64,000 nt of DNA from Candidatus Krumholzibacteriota bacterium (GTDB taxonomy: Bacteria > Krumholzibacteriota > Krumholzibacteriia > Krumholzibacteriales > Krumholzibacteriaceae), in NCBI GenBank assembly GCA_030609325.1, contig JAUWCL010000004.1, forward strand, positions 1 through 64,000, in the 5' to 3' direction. Under the pieces are notes generated by a model. That model was not told the origin of the DNA and did no database searches. It saw only the letters and a list, made by a program, of their open reading frames with translations. Both the position numbers and the translations under genes were made by a program. Each line of letters starts with the position of its first letter. Positions within the stretch are counted from its first letter, which is position 1. Shown in pieces: positions 1 through 8,840 of the stretch.

Positions 1-304
1 TCCCGGAGCAGAGCGAGAAGGCGAACCAACTCCTCGCCACAGTCAGGTCACTGGCACCGCAGTAGATTCCATCTCCGAGTCGCGAACAGCCCCAGCCTCC
101 GGGGTGTTGCTCTGTGCCCCTCAGTGGAAGGTATGTGCTACCAGCGTAACTGCAGAGGACACTCTCGCTTAGCAATCAGAGAGGACATTTGTGCTCTGCT
201 GACACACGCGGGGGACCATTGAGGTTGACCGCGCGCCCTGACTTGGCTATCATTTTCATGTGTCATGAATCCGAGGTGGGATCGTCCACCTAGCGAAGGA
301 CTAC
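1..304. other. Leader region upstream of the tRNA, no recognised gene
   Basis: No convincing coding frame is visible in these 304 bases. They contain a good sigma-70-like promoter (225-253) that fits the tRNA. They also contain a perfect six-base-pair hairpin (AGGTGG at 274-279, loop GATCGT, CCACCT at 286-291) between promoter and tRNA. The hairpin has no T-run, so I do not call it a terminator; it may be a processing element in the tRNA leader. The first 220 bases are unassigned. Confidence 0.4.
225..253 (+). promoter_or_regulatory. Probable promoter of the tRNA / tilS unit
   Basis: TTGACC at 225-230 and TATCAT at 248-253 are separated by 17 bases, close to the TTGACA-N17-TATAAT consensus. 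The -10 ends about 51 bases before the tRNA 5' end at 305. Identified by eye only. Confidence 0.5.
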
Positions 305-381
305 GGCGGTGTAGCTCAGTCGGTTAGAGCAGCGGAATCATAATCCGCGTGTCCGGGGTTCAAGTCCCTGCACCGCCACCA
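305..381 (+). tRNA. tRNA-Met (anticodon CAT), CCA encoded
   Basis: A complete cloverleaf is visible. The acceptor stem GGCGGTG (305-311) pairs with CACCGCC (371-377), followed by A73 and an encoded CCA (379-381). The anticodon stem GCGGA/TCCGC closes a seven-base loop ATCATAA with anticodon CAT. The T-arm CGGGG-TTCAAGT-CCCTG is also clear. A CAT anticodon could be elongator Met or the minor Ile tRNA whose C34 is modified by TilS. Pairs 4-69 and 5-68 are G-C here, unlike the C4-G69 and C5-G68 pairs known as TilS determinants in E. coli tRNA-Ile2, so elongator Met is more likely. The next gene, 39 bases downstream, is tilS itself. Confidence 0.9.
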
Positions 382-420
382 GTTCTTTCCGGCTTCGATC
401 ATCACATCAGTGGAAATCCC

Positions 421-1815
421 ATGAGTTGCACGGAAAAGGTCAGAGACTGGATCATCGAAAACGGGCTCATCAGCCACGGCGACCCGGTCACGGCGGCGGT
501 CTCGGGCGGCCCCGACTCGATGGCAATGCTCTCGATACTCAACAATCTCTCTGCCGGGCTGGGCTTCGCCCTGTCGGCGGCATACCTCGATCACCGCATC
601 CGGAAAGGAACGCAGCGAGAGCGGCGAATCGTCGAGAGGTGGTGCGCGCGCCTGGGGATCCCACTCGTAACCGGTGAGACGGACGTCCCCGCCCTGGCGA
701 AGCGCAGGAGGATAGGGCTGGAAGAAGCCGCCAGGGAGGCGAGGTACGGATTCCTCGAGAGGTTCGCCCGCCCGGCTTCCGGCGAACACGGATCTCTCGT
801 AGCACTGGGGCACAACAGCGACGACCAGGTCGAGACCGTGCTTCATCACATCATCCGGGGGACGGGGATCCGCGGGATCGCCGGGATGCCGGTGCGCCGC
901 GGAGCGTTCATCAGGCCGGTTATGTGCTGCACGGGAGAAGAGCTGAAGAGACACTGCAGGGAGAAGGGTATCGGTTACGCGATCGACCGTTCCAACAGTG
1001 ATATCAGGTTTCTCCGGAACAGGATCAGGCACAGGCTCCTGCCCGCACTGAGAAGGGACTTCAACCCTGCTGTCGACGACGCCGTCATCAGGCTCGCGGG
1101 GAACGCCCGCGACGGGCTTGCCGCCCTTGCCAAGGGTATCGGGAACCTGGTCCCGTTCACGGACGCGGACGGAAGCGTCACACTCGATGCTGCCCGAGTC
1201 CGGGATCTCTCCGACTACCGGCTCTACCTGCTCGTCGATTCGATTCTCAGAGACAGGTTCGGAGTCTACCGGGATATCGGCAGGGCCCATTTCGACGCGG
1301 TCGCGAAGCTTATCCGCGCGGGGCGCTCCGGAAAGAGGACGACTCTCCCCCACGGAATCAGGGTTACCCTGGAGCACGGCTCGGTCCGGTTCGAGCCGCC
1401 TTCGGACTCGACCGGCCCGGCATTTCCTCCGGACAATATCATTCTTCCCGGCGACGGCGATTTCGACCTGCCGGGCTGGAATATGACGGTCTCGGTGAAA
1501 ACGCTGCGTCGACCGGGCGGACCGTCCGCCCGCGTCTCCGGGATGGGGGCGTCGCTGGCCGGCGTGTCGTTTCCCGTCCGCGTCAGGCCCCGGCGGGACG
1601 GCGACCGGCTCATCCCTTTCGGCATGAAGGGGACAAAGAAGCTCAGCGACATCATGATCGATGCGAAAATCCCCCTCCGTGATCGCGGCGCCATCCCCGT
1701 CTTCGAGGACAGAAGGGGCATCATCTGGGTCCCGGGCCTCGTGACCGCCGAGAGGACGAGGATCACCGCCGCGAGCCGAAGGGTGACCGCCTTCTTTCTT
1801 TCCGAAAAGGGTTGA
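421..1815 (+). CDS. tilS: tRNA(Ile)-lysidine synthetase TilS
   Basis: This cytosolic enzyme converts C34 of the CAU-anticodon tRNA-Ile to lysidine using ATP and lysine, switching decoding from AUG to AUA. The 464-residue protein carries the N-type ATP pyrophosphatase PP-loop SGGPDS at residues 28-33, the N-terminal nucleotide-binding domain, and a C-terminal TilS domain that ends in a basic tail. Length is typical for the family. An in-frame GTG at 349 lies inside the tRNA gene, so I chose the ATG at 421. It is probably co-transcribed with the tRNA(CAT) just upstream, and hpt follows after 117 bases. The tilS-hpt-ftsH order is widely conserved, which supports the call. Confidence 0.95.
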   Translation: MSCTEKVRDWIIENGLISHGDPVTAAVSGGPDSMAMLSILNNLSAGLGFALSAAYLDHRIRKGTQRERRIVERWCARLGIPLVTGETDVPALAKRRRIGLEEAAREARYGFLERFARPASGEHGSLVALGHNSDDQVETVLHHIIRGTGIRGIAGMPVRRGAFIRPVMCCTGEELKRHCREKGIGYAIDRSNSDIRFLRNRIRHRLLPALRRDFNPAVDDAVIRLAGNARDGLAALAKGIGNLVPFTDADGSVTLDAARVRDLSDYRLYLLVDSILRDRFGVYRDIGRAHFDAVAKLIRAGRSGKRTTLPHGIRVTLEHGSVRFEPPSDSTGPAFPPDNIILPGDGDFDLPGWNMTVSVKTLRRPGGPSARVSGMGASLAGVSFPVRVRPRRDGDRLIPFGMKGTKKLSDIMIDAKIPLRDRGAIPVFEDRRGIIWVPGLVTAERTRITAASRRVTAFFLSEKG

Positions 1816-1932
1816 CCGCGGCACAGTACGGGAAAAAAGCGATTCCCCACACGCATTTCAGGAAAATTGAATGTCATATTCCGCGGGTTGTGTTAGTATC
1901 GCCTCGATGATCTTTGCGGAAGATGGGACGCG

Positions 1933-2481
1933 ATGGAGCAGCAGGGATTTATAACGCTCATCGAGGCCGATGACATCCAGCGCCGCGTGCGTGAGATGGC
2001 CGAACGCATTTCCATCGATTACGCGGAGTCGAACCCGCTCATCATCGTGCTTCTGAAAGGCGCCTTCATCTTCACAGCCGATCTGATCAGAAACCTCACC
2101 ATTCCGCACGAGATCGACTTCATCACGCTGTTCAGCTACGGAAAAGGGACGAAGCGAAGCGCCGACGTCGGAGTGATCAATCATATCCGCAGCCACATAG
2201 AGGACCGCGACATCATCATCGTCGACGAGATCGTCGATACGGGTCACACACTCTCACGCCTGATCAGGACGCTCGATGACCACAACGCCCGCAGTTTCAG
2301 GATATGCACCCTGCTCGACAAGCCCGACGCCCGCGAGGTCGAGATCGATGTGGATTACGTCGGGTTCACCATACCTGACGTGTTCGTAATCGGTTACGGT
2401 CTCGATTACAGGGAAAGGTACCGGAACCTTCCCTATATCGCCGAACTGACACCCGAGATTAAAAAAACCATTAAATTGTAA
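1933..2481 (+). CDS. hpt: Hypoxanthine phosphoribosyltransferase
   Basis: A purine-salvage enzyme that transfers phosphoribosyl from PRPP to hypoxanthine or guanine. The 182-residue protein has the type I PRTase PRPP-binding loop DEIVDTGHTL at about residues 98-107 and the family motif LLKGAFIF near residues 39-46. Length is normal. It lies downstream of tilS as in many bacteria. Its usual downstream partner ftsH is separated from it here by about 7 kb of oppositely oriented signalling genes, so hpt now converges on the sigma-54 regulator at 2582-4018. Confidence 0.95.
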   Translation: MEQQGFITLIEADDIQRRVREMAERISIDYAESNPLIIVLLKGAFIFTADLIRNLTIPHEIDFITLFSYGKGTKRSADVGVINHIRSHIEDRDIIIVDEIVDTGHTLSRLIRTLDDHNARSFRICTLLDKPDAREVEIDVDYVGFTIPDVFVIGYGLDYRERYRNLPYIAELTPEIKKTIKL

Positions 2482-2581
2482 CCAATACAGCCGGTTCTGC
2501 GATCTCTACCGTGAGTAGAGGGGCACGCTGGACGTCTGCATGCGGCATGAGCACCGGGCGGGAGAGAAGATGTTCCGCGGA

Positions 2582-4018
2582 CTATCGGGAATTCCGGCCG
2601 GGACGTTTGATGTCCAGCTTGGCAAGCTTGGACTCGAGGGTGGTCGGCTTGATTCCGAGGATCACGGCTGCGCCGTTCTTGCCGCGGACGCGCCAGCCCG
2701 TGCGCTCCAGGACATCAACAATGTGTTCCCGCTGGACCTCTTCGAGCGTCATGCCTTTTGCAGCGGCTTCGGGCCCTCGACTCGGAGCGGGCACGTGAAG
2801 CGTCCCGCCTGTCGCCCGGATCATGGCCCGTTCTATGACGTTGCGCAGCTCTCTGACATTGCCGGGCCATGGATAGCCTTGCAGGGCCTTCATGCTTTTC
2901 CGCGAGACGCTTTCGATCCGTTTGCCCATTTTTTCTGCAAGCTCAAGTACGAAGGCCAATACCAGAGGAGGGATGTCCTCTCTGCGCTCCCGCAGAGGGG
3001 GGATAGTGACCGGGAAGACATTAAGCCGGTAGTACAGATCATTGCGAAACGTTCCTTCCTCAACCGCCTTTTCCAGGTTGCAATTTGTGGCGGCGATGAT
3101 ACGCACATCAACCGAGATCGTCTTCGTGCTGCCCAGCCTCTCGAATTGCCCCTCCTGGAGCACCCGCAATAGTTTGACCTGAGACTCGATGGGCAGTTCG
3201 CCGACCTCGTCAAGAAAAATCGTTGACCCATTCGCCACTTCAAAGCGGCCGACCTGTCTCGTAATCGCGCCCGTATACGCGCCCTTTTCCCGGCCGAACA
3301 ACTCACCTTCGACAAGAGTGGAGGGCATGGCCGCACAGTTCACGACAACGAAGAGACGGTCTCTGCGCCCGCTCATGTTGTGGATCGCCCTTGCCAGCAG
3401 TTCCTTTCCCGTACCGGTTTCTCCTAGAATGAGAACGGTTGAGTCTGTTTCAGCCACCTGTTCCGCCTGAACCAGGACAGACTTCATGGCATCGCTCTGG
3501 CTGACGATGTCACCATGGAGTCCAGCCATCCGGATTTCTTCGCGCAGGCAGACGTTTTCGGCTTCCAGCTGCTCTTTCAGGACGCGCACCTTGATAAGTG
3601 CCTTCTTGAGTTCTTCCTCGGCCCGTTGTCGTCGAAGGCGCTCTTTCGCTTCCCGCAGCGCCCGGCGCACTGCGGGAACGAGACGTGACATCCGCTGCTT
3701 GAGGACATAGTCCGTGGCGCCGGCCTTCAGGCTCTCGATGGCCAACTCCTCCCCGAGTTGTCCTGACACAAGAATAAACGGCACTTCTGGACATTGTTCC
3801 TGCACAATGGCCAAGGCGGTCAACCCGTCGAACGAAGGTAGCGAGTAATCCGCCAGAATCAGATCGAACTCGTTCTTTTCCAGAGCGGTGACGAAGTCGG
3901 CACGCACCTCGACGTGGACCAATTCACAGACGACGCCTTCCTTGGCCAGTATCGACTTGGTAAACTCGACGTCTATTGGGTCATCCTCAAGGTAGAGGAT
4001 GCGCAACGGGGATTTCAT
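2582..4018 (-). CDS. Sigma-54-dependent response regulator (NtrC type)
   Basis: A 478-residue phosphorylation-dependent transcription activator. Domains in order: REC at 1-120 with acidic pocket E11/D12, phospho-acceptor D57 and K107; a charged coiled coil at about 120-165; an AAA+ sigma-54 domain with Walker A GETGTGKE at 199-206; and a C-terminal Fis-type helix-turn-helix. The sigma-54-contacting loop reads GAYTGA (246-251) instead of GAFTGA, a conservative change that usually keeps function. It is the last gene of a minus-strand island, 14 bases after the CheY-like gene. The kinase at 4548-6833 is the likely phosphodonor, and targets are unknown. Confidence 0.9.
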   Translation of the reverse strand: MKSPLRILYLEDDPIDVEFTKSILAKEGVVCELVHVEVRADFVTALEKNEFDLILADYSLPSFDGLTALAIVQEQCPEVPFILVSGQLGEELAIESLKAGATDYVLKQRMSRLVPAVRRALREAKERLRRQRAEEELKKALIKVRVLKEQLEAENVCLREEIRMAGLHGDIVSQSDAMKSVLVQAEQVAETDSTVLILGETGTGKELLARAIHNMSGRRDRLFVVVNCAAMPSTLVEGELFGREKGAYTGAITRQVGRFEVANGSTIFLDEVGELPIESQVKLLRVLQEGQFERLGSTKTISVDVRIIAATNCNLEKAVEEGTFRNDLYYRLNVFPVTIPPLRERREDIPPLVLAFVLELAEKMGKRIESVSRKSMKALQGYPWPGNVRELRNVIERAMIRATGGTLHVPAPSRGPEAAAKGMTLEEVQREHIVDVLERTGWRVRGKNGAAVILGIKPTTLESKLAKLDIKRPGRNSR

Positions 4019-4032
4019 CGTCCCATCCTTCT

Positions 4033-4485
4033 CTATTTGCTCCTTTTCTGGCTTCCCGGCGGCGGCTCATTGAGGACCGCCCAGAACAGCCCGATCTCCC
4101 GTACTGCCTCTACAAACTGTTTGAAATCCACAGGTTTTACCACGTACGCATTTACGCCAAGCTCATAGCTCCGAATGATGTCCTGCTCCTCACGGGACGT
4201 CGTCAGGATAATGACCGGAATCAGCTTCAGCTTCTCGTCCGCCCGAATTTGCTGAAGGACCTCCAGCCCGTCGACCTTGGGCATTTTCAGGTCCAGAAGG
4301 ATGAGCTCGGGATTCCCATTGGGCAGTGCCTCAAACTTCCCCCGACGATGGAGCAGGTCCAGCGCCTCTTCCCCGTCACGTGCCAACATCACTTCATTTG
4401 CCAGGTTGTGCCTCTTGAAGGCCGTGAGGGTCAGTTCGACGTCATGGGTGTTATCCTCGACCAGAAGAATTCGTCTCAGTTCCAT
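4033..4485 (-). CDS. Single-domain response regulator (CheY/Rcp1-like)
   Basis: A 150-residue stand-alone receiver. E10/D11 and phospho-acceptor D65 are present, the switch Thr lies in ILTTSREEQ, and the conserved Lys lies in VVKPVDF. The long insertion before the phospho-acceptor and the sequence style match the Rcp1 group that partners PAS/GAF or phytochrome-like kinases. It lies between a hybrid-sensor-style kinase (upstream) and the sigma-54 regulator (downstream, 14-base gap), so it may be a phosphate shuttle or competitor in the same circuit. Confidence 0.9.
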   Translation of the reverse strand: MELRRILLVEDNTHDVELTLTAFKRHNLANEVMLARDGEEALDLLHRRGKFEALPNGNPELILLDLKMPKVDGLEVLQQIRADEKLKLIPVIILTTSREEQDIIRSYELGVNAYVVKPVDFKQFVEAVREIGLFWAVLNEPPPGSQKRSK

Positions 4486-4547
4486 CCCAAAATGTCCTTT
4501 CTATGCAGAATGAAAACCACAGTCCCTCAAGTTTCTAACTTCACACT

Positions 4548-6833
4548 TCACTCTTCTTCTACTTCGCACGGCAGCGAGAAGTAGAACGTCGCTCCCTCGC
4601 CCACCTTCCCTTCCGCCCATGTTCTCCCGCTGTGACGGTGGATTATCCGCCGGACATTGGCCAGGCCCACACCTGTCCCTTCGAATTCCTCCGCGCTGTG
4701 CAGGCGTTGAAACACGCCGAAAAGCTTGTCGATATACTGCATGTCGAAGCCAACCCCATTATCCCGAACAAAGACAACGAGTTCGTTCTCTTCACCAGGA
4801 GCCCTCCCGATTTCGATGCGGGCCTGTTTGCGTTCGCGTGTGTATTTTACCGCATTGTCAATGAGGTTGAACAGAACCTGGCGCAACATTGCCCGGTCGG
4901 CATGCACTTCGCACAGAGCCTCGATATCCCATGCGATATCCCGGTCTTTCGCCTGCTCCACCACTTCCCGCACGACTTCCTTGATGAGTTCTTGAAGGTC
5001 CAGGTCCGTCTTGTGTAATTCCTCCCGTCCGCCGCGTGAGAACGCCAGCAGGTCATCGATCAAATACCCCATGCGTTCGGTTGATTCCGAGATGATGTTC
5101 AGGTGCCGTTGGCCTGTCGAGTCGAGTGAATCGGCAGTGGACTCCTTGAGCAGATCCACAAAGCCAGCGATATGGCGCAGAGGAGCGCGCAGGTCATGGG
5201 AAACGGAATACACGAAGGCATCCAACTCCTTGTTGCTTGCCAGCAACTCACGGCCCGCGTCCTCAAGTTTCACGTTACTGGCCCGCAGGTCTTCCATGAC
5301 ATTCACCATCGCGCTGTTCAGTTTCTCCGATTCGGCGATTTGAGTATCCAGTTGAATTGTGTGCTCACGCACCAGATTTTCCACGTGCTCGCTGTGCTTC
5401 TCCAGTTCTTCCTTGGCTTCGTGGTGTTCGGTGGCTTTGCTTAGGATACGCGCGATGCCTTCGAGCAGAGCGCGCTCTTCGGTCAGGAAAGGGCCTTCGT
5501 CCCGTTCGGGACACTCATCCAGGAGATAGACCTCAACGGATCCGCGCGGCTCACCATGCACGACAAGGTCCGCGCTCTGTTTCCATGGTGTATCCTCGAA
5601 CGGCTCGGAGACGTATTCCTCCTTGTCAAGGCGGATTCTGGCGCGTGTGATCTCTGGATAATACCAGACCGGCGGGATCAGCGCCACGACCTCCTCGAAG
5701 ACTTCCTCCAGCGTCTCCCGTGTGCAAACCGATTCGGACATGCTATACGTACACTGCAGTTTCTTTGTCCGATTCATCGTGGCCTGAAGAAGTCGCTCCC
5801 GCTCCGCCTCGCCCTGCCTGCGTTTGGTGATGTCTTCGCCGATGGACTGATAGGCGACGGGACGGCCTTGGGCATCGAATTGCGCACGGTTGATCCAGTG
5901 TTGCCAGCGGATCTCGCCGTTCGGCGCAATCACCTGGTGCTCATACGACCGATTGGGCGAATCGACCGTCAACGCGAAGATGTCGGCCATGACCGTTTCT
6001 CGATCCGCTTCGGGGATCAGCGAAAAGAAGGACGATCCGACCAACTCGTCGTACGTCTTCGTGAAGTATTTGCAGCAGGCCTCATTGGCATAGGTAATAT
6101 CGCCGCCGGTCAGGAAGCGGCAAATCAACACCGGCGTCTCCTCCGCCACCGTGCGATAGCGCTCCTCGCTCTCGTGCAGCGCCACTGTATCGAGCGCTTG
6201 CCGCCGTTCGTAGCGCCGGAAGACGATGCCGATGATAATGGATAGCCCCAGGAAAAGCGCGATCACCAGGCTCTGCACGATCCGGATCCGACGCGATACC
6301 CTTACCGTCGCGCCTTGGAGCGCTGTTTCCATATCGTCCGCCTGATCGAGGAAGTCTTCGAACACGGCGTCAAAACGCTGGTCGATGTCGGACCCGATGC
6401 CGGATTGGTGCGCCGCCGCCCACCTCTCCTCGGCAATCGCCCGGAAGTCCGAGATCTTTGCCTGCACATCCTCGATCTCGCGGCGAAGCGCAGGATCGCG
6501 ATGCGGAACGAAGACGCCTTCGGGATTATCGCCGCCTTCGAGCATGGCTCGGGCATACCATGCGGATTGGTCCAAGTGTTCCCAGACTGTGGCAATATCC
6601 TTACTCTTATCGCCGCTGATGATTTCCTCGAACCACAGATGTCCGATGGTGGCTTCGAACTTGATCTCCACCGCTGCGTCCGCCAGCGGGGTGTAACGCT
6701 TGGTCATGAGGCTTCCCACATAGAGCGAATAGACCATGAATCCCGCAACCAGCAGACCCAGGCCAACGACCAAGAGAATCAGGCCGCGCCTTGCTAGGGG
6801 GGACTGCGCCGAGACCTTGTGTGGGGCCGTCAT
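4548..6833 (-). CDS. Membrane-bound PAS sensor histidine kinase
   Basis: A histidine kinase of about 761 residues. The ATG at 6833 is preferred over the longer frame to 6920 because AGGAG lies nine bases before it. Near the N-terminus a TM helix is followed by a helical extracytoplasmic domain of about 150 residues (four-helix-bundle style) and a second TM. Next come a PAS domain (ERYRTVAEET start, PAC-type end GEDITKRR), a weakly conserved GAF-like stretch and a coiled coil. The HisKA domain has its phospho-acceptor at about H546 (SVSHDLRAP), and the HATPase has N-box LFNLIDNAVKYT, G1 DNGVGFD and G2 GTGVGL. Everything needed for catalysis is present. It probably feeds the CheY-like and sigma-54 receivers downstream. 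Confidence 0.9.
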   Translation of the reverse strand: MTAPHKVSAQSPLARRGLILLVVGLGLLVAGFMVYSLYVGSLMTKRYTPLADAAVEIKFEATIGHLWFEEIISGDKSKDIATVWEHLDQSAWYARAMLEGGDNPEGVFVPHRDPALRREIEDVQAKISDFRAIAEERWAAAHQSGIGSDIDQRFDAVFEDFLDQADDMETALQGATVRVSRRIRIVQSLVIALFLGLSIIIGIVFRRYERRQALDTVALHESEERYRTVAEETPVLICRFLTGGDITYANEACCKYFTKTYDELVGSSFFSLIPEADRETVMADIFALTVDSPNRSYEHQVIAPNGEIRWQHWINRAQFDAQGRPVAYQSIGEDITKRRQGEAERERLLQATMNRTKKLQCTYSMSESVCTRETLEEVFEEVVALIPPVWYYPEITRARIRLDKEEYVSEPFEDTPWKQSADLVVHGEPRGSVEVYLLDECPERDEGPFLTEERALLEGIARILSKATEHHEAKEELEKHSEHVENLVREHTIQLDTQIAESEKLNSAMVNVMEDLRASNVKLEDAGRELLASNKELDAFVYSVSHDLRAPLRHIAGFVDLLKESTADSLDSTGQRHLNIISESTERMGYLIDDLLAFSRGGREELHKTDLDLQELIKEVVREVVEQAKDRDIAWDIEALCEVHADRAMLRQVLFNLIDNAVKYTRERKQARIEIGRAPGEENELVVFVRDNGVGFDMQYIDKLFGVFQRLHSAEEFEGTGVGLANVRRIIHRHSGRTWAEGKVGEGATFYFSLPCEVEEE

Positions 6834-6949
6834 AACTCGCTTCTCCTTTTCAATCTCGTCGGCAAACCGTCTTGGCGGGTCGCGATCCTGCTCCTCATGG
6901 CCTATGAGCCCGCTCCTCACAATGCCTGAGGCTGTTCCTCACGGTCTGT

Positions 6950-7143
6950 GAGTCTTCTTCTTTCGTGTCGAAGGAAGCCCCTCGCGTGGGGCTTCCTTGC
7001 GCTTCCTCGACGTTAGCGTCTACAAGCGTTCCTGAGCAAAACAACTGCTTCCCCAGCGTCCGCCCAACTCCCCACCTCTCATCCAGTTGTCGATACAACG
7101 GCACAATCCTCACCGAAAACTCAAACGTCCTCTCACAAATACT
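6950..7143 (-). pseudogene. Remnant of a four-helix-bundle protein (23S rRNA IVS / TIGR02436 type)
   Basis: The minus-strand frame from about 7143 reads RTFEFSVRIVPLYRQ, then GRTLGKQLFCSGTLV and ANVEEAQGS. This is the recognisable first half of the small four-helix-bundle family found in 23S rRNA intervening sequences and elsewhere. The usual continuation (SIALKEARE-type helix) is absent. Similarity stops at a perfect hairpin, AAGGAAGCCCC at 6971-6981 and GGGGCTTCCTT at 6988-6998. No proper start codon precedes the conserved part. I read it as a truncated leftover between two signalling genes. Confidence 0.6.
6971..6998. repeat. Perfect 11-bp inverted repeat
   Basis: AAGGAAGCCCC (6971-6981), loop TCGCGT, GGGGCTTCCTT (6988-6998). 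It sits where the four-helix-bundle remnant loses similarity to its family. No T-run follows on either strand, so it is not a canonical intrinsic terminator. It could still limit read-through between the PhnD-PAS sensor gene and the kinase gene. Confidence 0.6.
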
Positions 7144-7148
7144 CCTCT

Positions 7149-8840
7149 TTATCTTTCACACTTCCCACTTCGCTTTTCCATCAGCGGATCATCGGCCACC
7201 GGTGTCACCCCGGCCTCCTTGAGCTGTACGCGCAGCTTCTTGATGACGCGCTTCAACTCCGCCATTCGGTTCTCACGACCTGCCATCAGGTTGACCATCT
7301 GGCGCAATTCAGTGGCGCGTTTCCTGGCCGTCAGCTCCGCTCGCTTGCGATTGGTGATGTCACGAAAGATCTCCAGTTTGGAAATCGAGCCGTCCGCGTT
7401 TCTCAACGGCGTGCCGAGCAGGTCGTAGGTCTTGCCGTTCCTGGGCGAAGTCCATTCCCGCTGCACGGTCTTGCCCGCGAAGACATCCGGGGTCCGGCAC
7501 CAGGGACAAACACCCTCGCGGTTTTGGAAATAGGTATAGCACTTGCGCTCTTCATAAGGCCCGAAGTCCGCAACAAGCACGGGATTCACGTACTCGATGT
7601 CGTATTCCTGATTGACGATGTAGATGCCGTCATTCATCGCCGCGAAAATGTATTTCAGTTTGTCTCTCTCCACCCGCAACTCTGCTGTGCGGTGGTCCAC
7701 CAGCTGTTCCAAGTGCTCCTGATGCTGCCGGAGATCGGTATGAGCGCGGTGCAGCCGGCGATTCAGAGCAACGACGTTTGCCGTAAACAGGAAGAGAATG
7801 ACAACGGCGACTGCCACCACAAGGACTGTGGTCAAATGCTGGCGGAAAAACTGTCCGAGTGTCACCCGGCCATAGCCTTTATAAGGTCCCACGCGCAACT
7901 CTCTAAGGAGGTCGTGCACGCGACTGTAATCGAGGGGGACGGTCCAGCCCGTGTAGCCCCCGGCAACAGCCGCGGGGTCGTTCGGGGTCATGGAAAGGAG
8001 GGCAATCGCCACTCGCCGGGCGAGTTCATCAGGGGTCTCGCGCAGTGCCGCGAATGGCCATTCCGGATAGCGGCGTGTGCTGTGGAATAACGGGAGATCA
8101 TCGTCCATCCGGTTGAGGATCTTCACCGCGCCTGCGTCCAACTCTCCGGACTCAACAAGCCGTTCAATGATCCCCGTGCGGACGGTACCAATATCCACAT
8201 CACCATTCATCACCGCTCGAACCACCGACTCCTGTATTCCATCCGGCGGAAAAAGCACTGCCCGGCAGTCTTCGAGGGGGTCGATGCCGAGATCTTTCAG
8301 TTCGCGCAGGGCCATCCGCCAGCCGCCGCAGGCCTTCGCGTGAACGCCCATCATGGTATGCCCCGGGATGTCGCAGAGAGTTTCAATGTCCGCTCTGTCC
8401 GCCCGGGTGAAAACCACGCCCGCGAACTCGGTGATTCCTCCGCCAACCCGTAAGTTGCTCAGCGTAACAATCCGGCTTACGCCGAAGTCCGCTTCTAACT
8501 CCGCATAGGCCGTCGGATCGGTGAGGACAAAACCAATCGTGCCGTTTTCTACGGCCGCTCTCATCTCATCAAAATAGACCATCGGAACGACTTCGAAGAT
8601 ATAGCCTGAAATCGCCTGGCTCAACGCGTCTGACGTCGGTCCCCACTTTTCGACGGCAGCGTCCACGCCGCTGTGCGCCCGAACGGCGATGCGGACCATT
8701 ATCTGTGACACGGTGGATGAGGTCGAGGATTCACCACCCCAGGCGACTATGGGCCAGATTGCCATCAACCCGATGACCGCGTGCGCAAGGCAGGGAATCA
8801 GCGCTCTCACCCGCCCCATTTTTCTCACTTCACTCCTCAT
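7149..8840 (-). CDS. PhnD-like periplasmic-binding sensor with PAS domain, no kinase domain
   Basis: A 563-residue membrane sensor. After an N-terminal signal/TM segment comes a phosphate/phosphonate-binding type (PhnD-like) domain to about residue 320, with TDPTAYAE and a typical alpha/beta core. A TM helix (VLVVAVAVVILFLF) and a coiled coil follow. The PAS domain carries a Cys cluster, CPWC plus an upstream Cys (KCYTYF), seen in many redox or metal-linked PAS proteins. The protein ends in a short coiled coil with no HisKA, GGDEF or MCP output. It could be truncated or could pass signal to the adjacent kinase. The 3' end lies in a 54-bp direct repeat. The start may be ATG 8840 or ATG 8819. 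Confidence 0.8.
   Translation of the reverse strand: MRSEVRKMGRVRALIPCLAHAVIGLMAIWPIVAWGGESSTSSTVSQIMVRIAVRAHSGVDAAVEKWGPTSDALSQAISGYIFEVVPMVYFDEMRAAVENGTIGFVLTDPTAYAELEADFGVSRIVTLSNLRVGGGITEFAGVVFTRADRADIETLCDIPGHTMMGVHAKACGGWRMALRELKDLGIDPLEDCRAVLFPPDGIQESVVRAVMNGDVDIGTVRTGIIERLVESGELDAGAVKILNRMDDDLPLFHSTRRYPEWPFAALRETPDELARRVAIALLSMTPNDPAAVAGGYTGWTVPLDYSRVHDLLRELRVGPYKGYGRVTLGQFFRQHLTTVLVVAVAVVILFLFTANVVALNRRLHRAHTDLRQHQEHLEQLVDHRTAELRVERDKLKYIFAAMNDGIYIVNQEYDIEYVNPVLVADFGPYEERKCYTYFQNREGVCPWCRTPDVFAGKTVQREWTSPRNGKTYDLLGTPLRNADGSISKLEIFRDITNRKRAELTARKRATELRQMVNLMAGRENRMAELKRVIKKLRVQLKEAGVTPVADDPLMEKRSGKCER
7166..7219. repeat. 54-bp direct repeat, copy 1
   Basis: 51 of 54 positions match the copy at 8847-8900. 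It encodes the C-terminal tail AGVTPVADDPLMEKRS of the PhnD-PAS protein and runs into a CACTTC-rich gene end. The copy at 8847-8900 encodes the equivalent tail of a broken GAF gene, so two different signalling genes share one 3' end. Confidence 0.9.

Noticed and set aside
274-291. Intrinsic terminator before the tRNA
   Set aside because: Six-base hairpin with no following T-run.
316-1824. 502-residue minus-strand open frame opposite tilS
   Set aside because: It is Arg/Pro/Asp-rich shadow sequence of the tilS codon pattern with no family features.
7149-8840. ABC transporter phosphonate-binding protein
   Set aside because: No permease or ATPase genes are present, and the protein continues into TM and PAS domains, so it is a sensor.
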